Assembly (NCBI GenBank): GCA_964035015.1
Contig: OZ036005.1
Coordinates: 3,025,047-3,089,046 of the forward strand
DNA from: Corallium rubrum
Lineage: Eukaryota > Cnidaria > Anthozoa > Scleralcyonacea > Coralliidae
Length of the DNA: 64,000 bases
Direction: 5' to 3'
Shown: in pieces, positions 60,692 through 64,000 of the stretch
Layout: each line of letters begins with the position of its first letter
Numbering within the stretch: position 1 is the first letter of the stretch
Position numbers and translations under genes: made by a program
The notes under the pieces: model-generated
Told to the model about the DNA's origin: nothing
Seen by the model: only the letters and a program-made list of their open reading frames with translations
The model's database searches: none

Positions 60692-61859
60692 TAATAGCTA
60701 CCTAATGTAAAGTATATATGACGTCTGGGAGTTCACTTTAATATTTCCAGGAATTCTTATACTGAAACTAATATTACAACATTATGATATTACAAATATT
60801 ATTTTAAGACTATAGCAAGACGGACTGATCAGTTCAGTTAAAGGAAGTTAAACAAACTATATTATTGTGTACACAGAACTAGGAAATAAGTCTTAGCGCT
60901 ATAAGGTAAGACATATAAATAATGACATGTTCTTACTCTAAAACATCCTCTATAAGACAATGCGGCGCAGGCAGTATATCAGTAAACTCGTCTTGTATGC
61001 GAATTAGCCAGAAAAACATACTAAAGACCAACTGCATGGGACAGGACAGAATTAGAGCAGAAATCTTTCACTTACAGGCTTCCATACTTTGAACCAAGAT
61101 ATGATAAATTACAATGTGCATCATAATCCCCAATTCAAGACAAAAAGCTTCCCCCAAAACAACTTTTAAGATTAAAAGCTCATAGAGTCCTTTATTTAAA
61201 CGCTCTTTAAGAGCGTTTCAAACTTGTCCGGAAGTTGTCGCCTCGGCTTCGAAGGCGTTTACATTATTAATCACTAATTAAGTCTGTTAAGAACACTTAA
61301 AATGACAGAGTAACATGCATCTTTTGCAGTTTTTCGTTTCCTTGCTTCGTTTTTGAGATATTTCAGTTTGTTTAAATGTAAATGCATACGTGCACACATG
61401 CATAATGAGTTATCGGAGGTTATATATCTTTGCTATTATCAAACATATAATCGCTTGAAATTCTACATGTCTGTGTTGTGAGAGAAACACACTCACACGC
61501 TTCCTTCGAATTAATTTGGTTTGATAATAACACATGCAGAAACGCGTGTCAAGAGCGTTTCAAACTTGTCCAGAAGTTGTCGGCTTGGCTATATAACAGC
61601 TGAGAGTAATCACTATTTTTGTATTGTTCAGAATTCAGAAAATGGAATGTCATCCAAAAATCTTGACCTAAGGTGAAGTAGGCCTATTCTGCGAAATCGT
61701 GCTCTGGAATGACGAACTTATAGGATTACACGGAATCCTGAGTATGAAGAGAACGTAATACGAAATATTCTAACAATCCGAGTACAAAAGTTAAAATATT
61801 GGACATTTTTGGAGATGAAGACGGTATTCTAATATGTGGTAATTTGAGAAAAAAATGTG

Positions 61860-61945
61860 TTACCAGGATTTAAACTTACACACGATTCGGCCGAAGTTAT
61901 AAATACCGGGCGATCTGCAGCTCTACCAGTTAAGCTATATATAAC
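61860..61945 (-). mobile_element. tRNA-like SINE head, other family
   Basis: The - strand shows AGCTTAACTGGTAGAGCTGC and a B-box-like AGTTTAAATCCTGG. The A box is good and the B box degraded. Confidence 0.45.
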
Positions 61946-62547
61946 AAAGTGAAAAGGTGGACCAGGAAGTGAGAAAGAGTGAAACAACAGTTAATATAAC
62001 AACCCTAAAGTTGTCTTGCCATTTTAGGAAATGTGAAGATGTACTGTCTAGAATTTCATGAACATTGTAGATCGAACCCTTAAACTTTCCTCAAATACAA
62101 TTTCCAAGGACTGAATTCTTTCATTTGGTGTAATATCGGTAAAAATATACATGATCATCTTGTAAACTTTTCATTCTTGATGGGCTATGCCCGGAAGGTT
62201 GAATAAAGTTCTTAAAAATATTATATTTTGACTGGCATGAGAGCAGAGACATATATATAGAGCAAACACTATAGAGTAAAGACACGGACAATGAACAAAG
62301 CTCTGCAGAAGGTGATTCCGTGAAGGCTATTTCAAATCCACTGAAGCACCTTATTATAAATTTATGTTCAACATAGCTCAGGTATTGTACTTTATGTAGA
62401 CCTCACCCAAACACAAACCCTAGCAAACTGAGTCATATCTCCAAGTTTGTTCAACAAAATCACTCGAAACAGTGCACATGCACTAAAACTCCTCGTGACA
62501 CTGAACATTCCATGTTGAGCAAGCATAGAGGTATAAGTGATTTTGTA

Positions 62548-62710
62548 AAGGCTTGTTTCCACTCAGGAAAATTTTCCTCAGGACAGGAACGGACAGGTAA
62601 GTTTTCTTTGTCTTGTGAGCTCTCGGTCGGAACTAATGACTTTAACACAAAGGGAACTTTCCTGTCCGTTCCGGTCCTGCGGAAGATTTTCCTGAGTGGA
62701 AACTAGCCTT
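62548..62710. mobile_element. foldback MITE
   Basis: Ends AAGGCTWGTTTCCACTCAGG inverted, with GGAACGGACAGG-type blocks. 163 bp. Confidence 0.8.
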
Positions 62711-62954
62711 GATCATGCATGGGGACATGCTCTATCATCGTTATGACGTCAATGACCATCTCATGTATACATATCAAACAAACTGAGTGAAATATCTCGA
62801 AAACGAAGAAAAATAGGGGATGTAATTGTAAAAGGTCTTCCTTTACCATTTCACAAGTTCTTTCAAATTAGATAAGGGTAATTTATATTAAAGTTTCAGT
62901 TGTTTTTGTTATAGCTGTCAGTCGTAAGTATAGTCAAACACAGAAAACTCTGAG

Positions 62955-63035
62955 CTCCATCACGAGACTCGAACCGACGGCCTTCCGAATGTAAGTTGGA
63001 CACTCTATTAACCATTGAGCCACTGGAAGTCAGAT
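62955..63035 (-). mobile_element. tRNA-like SINE head
   Basis: The - strand reads CAGTGGCTCAATGGTTAATA (disturbed A box), then a GGTTCGAGTCTCG B box. A half unit in + orientation lies at 63085-63130. Confidence 0.55.
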
Positions 63036-63130
63036 TCTAGATGAATGCATAAATATAACCTCGAAAATCTACCATCTGCATGAATTCCCGCAGTGACTCA
63101 TTAGTTAGAGCGTTGGGATAGCATTCCAAA

Positions 63131-63491
63131 GTAATATTGGGCACTTCACTCGATTACATAGCATGTTCTAAGGATTTTGGGTGAAGGAAAATTCGAGTGT
63201 AGAATATATACATTATAAGACCAAACCGGGACCAGTTGCGAAAAATGCAACTACACAGACCTTCTGGCAGGAATTGAACCCACGACCTTGCGATTCTAGT
63301 GCAATGCTCTGACCACTGAGCCACCGAGGCCGTTGCCGAGAGCTTGATCGCGAGTTCTGTATATATATAATGTGGTAATGCCAGGAGAGAATTGGGTATA
63401 TTACAAGTAATATTGGGCATTTCACTCGATTACATAGCAAGTTCTACGGATTTTGGGTGAAGGAAAATTCGAGTGTAGAATATATACATTA
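63131..63491. repeat. 84-bp direct repeat flanking a SINE
   Basis: 63131-63214 and 63408-63491 are about 95% identical (TAATATTGGGCA...ATATATACATTA). Between them is a - strand tRNA-like SINE (63265-63335: GGTGGCTCAGTGGTCAGAGC, anticodon-loop-like CTAGAAT, B box GGTTCAATTCC). Confidence 0.8.
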
Positions 63492-64000
63492 AATCCTTAG
63501 AGCATTCCAAAGGTTGTGGGTTTCTGGAGACTGGAGTTTTCGGAGTTTAACTGCTACGACGGCTTGTACAACAAAACAACTGAACTTAACAACTTCAAGT
63601 TGAAAACACTATACTTAATTTATATTGCCATGCAAATATACCGAACGAATTCAGAACCGGACGAAAGTTTACACGAGTCGATCGATTTGAGCTTTTAAAA
63701 AAACACTTTGTAAGGTATGCGGACGGCGTTGAATCTTTCCTCACACCCACACTTTATGCAACGCTAATCATAACACCTTTCACCAAGTCATCAAAATAAC
63801 AGACGAATTGAATGTCTCGTGGTTGGAAAACTGCTTTTTCCGATTGAAATGTAAATTAAAAGAAAATTCTTGCACGTTTTTATATCTGTTAATCTAAGAT
63901 AAATCGAAAAATCTTTACGTACTTGCCAAAGTAAACTTCCATTTCGAAAAAAATGCTGAGTTTTGTTTGTGTTGGTAAGAAAAGATATTTCGTTTATTTG

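Larger units (their letters stand above)
56841..64000. other. right end of window, repeats only
   Basis: No confident exon in 7 kb. If WDR48 continues, this is one long intron or the remaining exons lie outside. Contents listed separately: a copy of the CGAAGGGCCTT repeat (57545-57750), SINEs and MITEs. 59280-60280 and 60700-62540 show nothing I can name. Confidence 0.5.

Overview
This window is animal nuclear DNA. It is AT-rich, its genes are split into many short exons with GT/AG borders, and most of it is transposons, foldback elements, SINEs and microsatellites. Two host genes can be read with confidence. One is a complete amnionless (AMN) orthologue on the + strand, 14 exons from 19066 to 45978, 413 residues. 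The other is the 3' part of a WDR48/UAF1 orthologue on the - strand, with its stop at 49433 and exons up to at least 52867, probably 56840. Two more - strand exons (13461-14478) look like the propeptide and start of an astacin-type zinc metalloprotease. Together with the transposon types present, these suggest a marine invertebrate, most likely a cnidarian or similar early-branching animal. The species assignment is inference.

Region 1-11.2 kb is a nest of elements. The main one is a full-length DNA transposon at 2005-10474 (8470 bp) with long terminal inverted repeats and a perfect 6-bp target duplication, CAAATC. It carries an IS3-type DDE integrase on the + strand. On the - strand it carries a spliced gene with SAM-like, UBX/ubiquitin-like and HECT E3-ligase domains. 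The architecture fits the eukaryotic IS3EU type. It sits inside a 69-codon ORF that reads through cleanly once the element and one TSD copy are removed, and this lies between two hAT-like ends. It is the most interesting system here: a transposon that appears to bring its own ubiquitin ligase.

Region 11.2-19 kb holds a 5S-rRNA-derived SINE, the astacin-like exons, GGAA/GAAA arrays, a pogo-like remnant and dispersed repeats. Region 19-46 kb is the AMN gene. Its introns hold a PIF/Harbinger element (24095-28096, TSD TAA, both genes broken), nested MITEs, hAT and piggyBac-type MITEs, a THAP-bearing inverted repeat, and very long tetra- and pentanucleotide arrays. Region 46-49.4 kb, between the converging 3' ends of AMN and WDR48, holds a tandem array of tRNA-like units and several palindromes. 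Region 49.4-57 kb is the end of WDR48, with a damaged LINE (53555-56560) in an intron. Region 57-64 kb shows only repeats, SINEs and MITEs.

The host genes are not functionally linked to each other. AMN is a membrane adaptor for endocytosis with cubilin. WDR48 activates ubiquitin-specific proteases such as USP1.
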